Positions 6,465 to 6,598 of a DNA stretch of 6,598 nt are shown in pieces (position 1 is the first letter of the stretch; each line of letters starts with the position of its first letter). Source of the stretch: Spirochaetaceae bacterium (GTDB lineage Bacteria; Spirochaetota; Spirochaetia; Treponematales; Breznakiellaceae); NCBI GenBank assembly GCA_031265015.1, contig JAISDG010000125.1, positions 1 through 6,598 of the forward strand. Direction: 5' to 3'. Position numbers and translations under genes: made by a program. The notes beneath the pieces were generated by a model, which searched no databases, had not been told where the DNA came from, and saw only the letters and a program-made list of their open reading frames with translations.

Positions 6465-6518
6465 GGGCGGCTGACGCGTCTGGGTGCAACTTCTTTTTCG
6501 GGGCAAAACCGGAAAGCG

Positions 6519-6527
6519 TGCTATCCT
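6519..6527 (+). promoter_or_regulatory. Possible extended -10 promoter for the right-hand gene
   Basis: TGCTATCCT matches the extended -10 form TGnTATnnT. No convincing -35 box is found 16 to 18 bases upstream, which an extended -10 promoter can tolerate. Transcription would start near 6534, giving a leader of about 20 bases that runs into the inverted repeat before the start codon. Confidence 0.35.
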
Positions 6528-6530
6528 TAG

Positions 6531-6553
6531 GGTATCCCACGGGAGGGGATACC
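6531..6553 (+). promoter_or_regulatory. Perfect 8-bp inverted repeat enclosing the ribosome binding site of the next gene
   Basis: GGTATCCC (6531-6538) and GGGATACC (6546-6553) are exact reverse complements separated by ACGGGAG. The ribosome binding site GGAGGGG (6542-6548) spans the loop and right arm, and the right arm ends one base before the ATG. As RNA it would hide the binding site; as DNA it would be a good operator just downstream of the candidate promoter. TATCC also recurs at 6522-6526 and 6533-6537, about one helical turn apart. Confidence 0.55.
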
Positions 6554-6554
6554 A

Positions 6555-6598
6555 ATGGACACAAAAGAACGGGAAAAACTCATAGCGGGAGCCGTAGC
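6555..6598 (+). CDS. Start of an unrecognised gene (3' end outside window)
   Basis: ATG 6555-6557 opens 14 complete codons, 'MDTKEREKLIAGAV', plus two bases. GGAGGGG six bases upstream is a good ribosome binding site and supports the start. The gene is divergent from recO. The visible residues are hydrophilic then mildly hydrophobic and are too few for a family call. Confidence 0.6.
   Translation, partial: MDTKEREKLIAGAV

Noticed and set aside
6198..6564. Minus-strand open frames of about 100 codons across the recO 5' region and the intergenic space
   Set aside because: They are in different frames from recO, show no domain, and one would run across the start of the divergent gene.
1..6598. 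A defence, mobile or otherwise novel gene system
   Set aside because: Every complete gene is a known housekeeping or cell-envelope family. There are no transposases, integrases, toxin-like small gene pairs, terminal repeats or CRISPR repeats, and composition is even across the window.

Overview
The window is GC-rich, densely packed bacterial chromosome made of housekeeping genes. I see no insertion sequence, prophage, CRISPR array, tRNA or rRNA. The best guess for the organism is a spirochaete of the Treponema type. This rests on a general impression of the S21 protein, a lipoprotein lipobox with Phe at -3 (spirochaetes tolerate relaxed lipoboxes), and the gene mix. No single marker proves it, so the taxonomy is an inference of moderate-to-low confidence.

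Layout from left to right: (1) the C-terminal 170 residues of a DEAD/DEAH-box helicase of the MrfA/YprA type on the + strand, ending in a four-cysteine zinc site. (2) A convergent junction holding two perfect hairpins. (3) Five minus-strand genes which, in transcription order, are recO, deoA (thymidine/pyrimidine-nucleoside phosphorylase), recJ, an M23 (LytM-type) lipoprotein peptidase, and rpsU (ribosomal protein S21). (4) A divergent intergenic region rich in dyads. (5) The first 14 complete codons of an unrecognised + strand gene.

recO, deoA and recJ form a tight unit: the recO-deoA gap is 15 bases or less, and deoA and recJ share one base in TGATG. RecO and RecJ both act in RecFOR-type recombinational repair. 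DeoA feeds nucleoside salvage, so the unit joins DNA repair to deoxynucleoside recycling. The M23 gene follows after 78 bases. rpsU has its own strong sigma-70-like promoter (TTGACA, 16-base spacer, TATACT) lying inside the last codons of the M23 gene, so it need not depend on readthrough. The paired hairpins after rpsU probably stop transcription from both sides.

No wholly new system is visible. The most notable point is that RecJ carries about 140 extra residues within its DHH region. The pattern of these residues resembles a DnaQ-like DEDD exonuclease domain whose catalytic acidic residues have been replaced. The next most notable is a perfect 8-bp inverted repeat that encloses the ribosome binding site of the partial right-hand gene and ends one base before its start codon.
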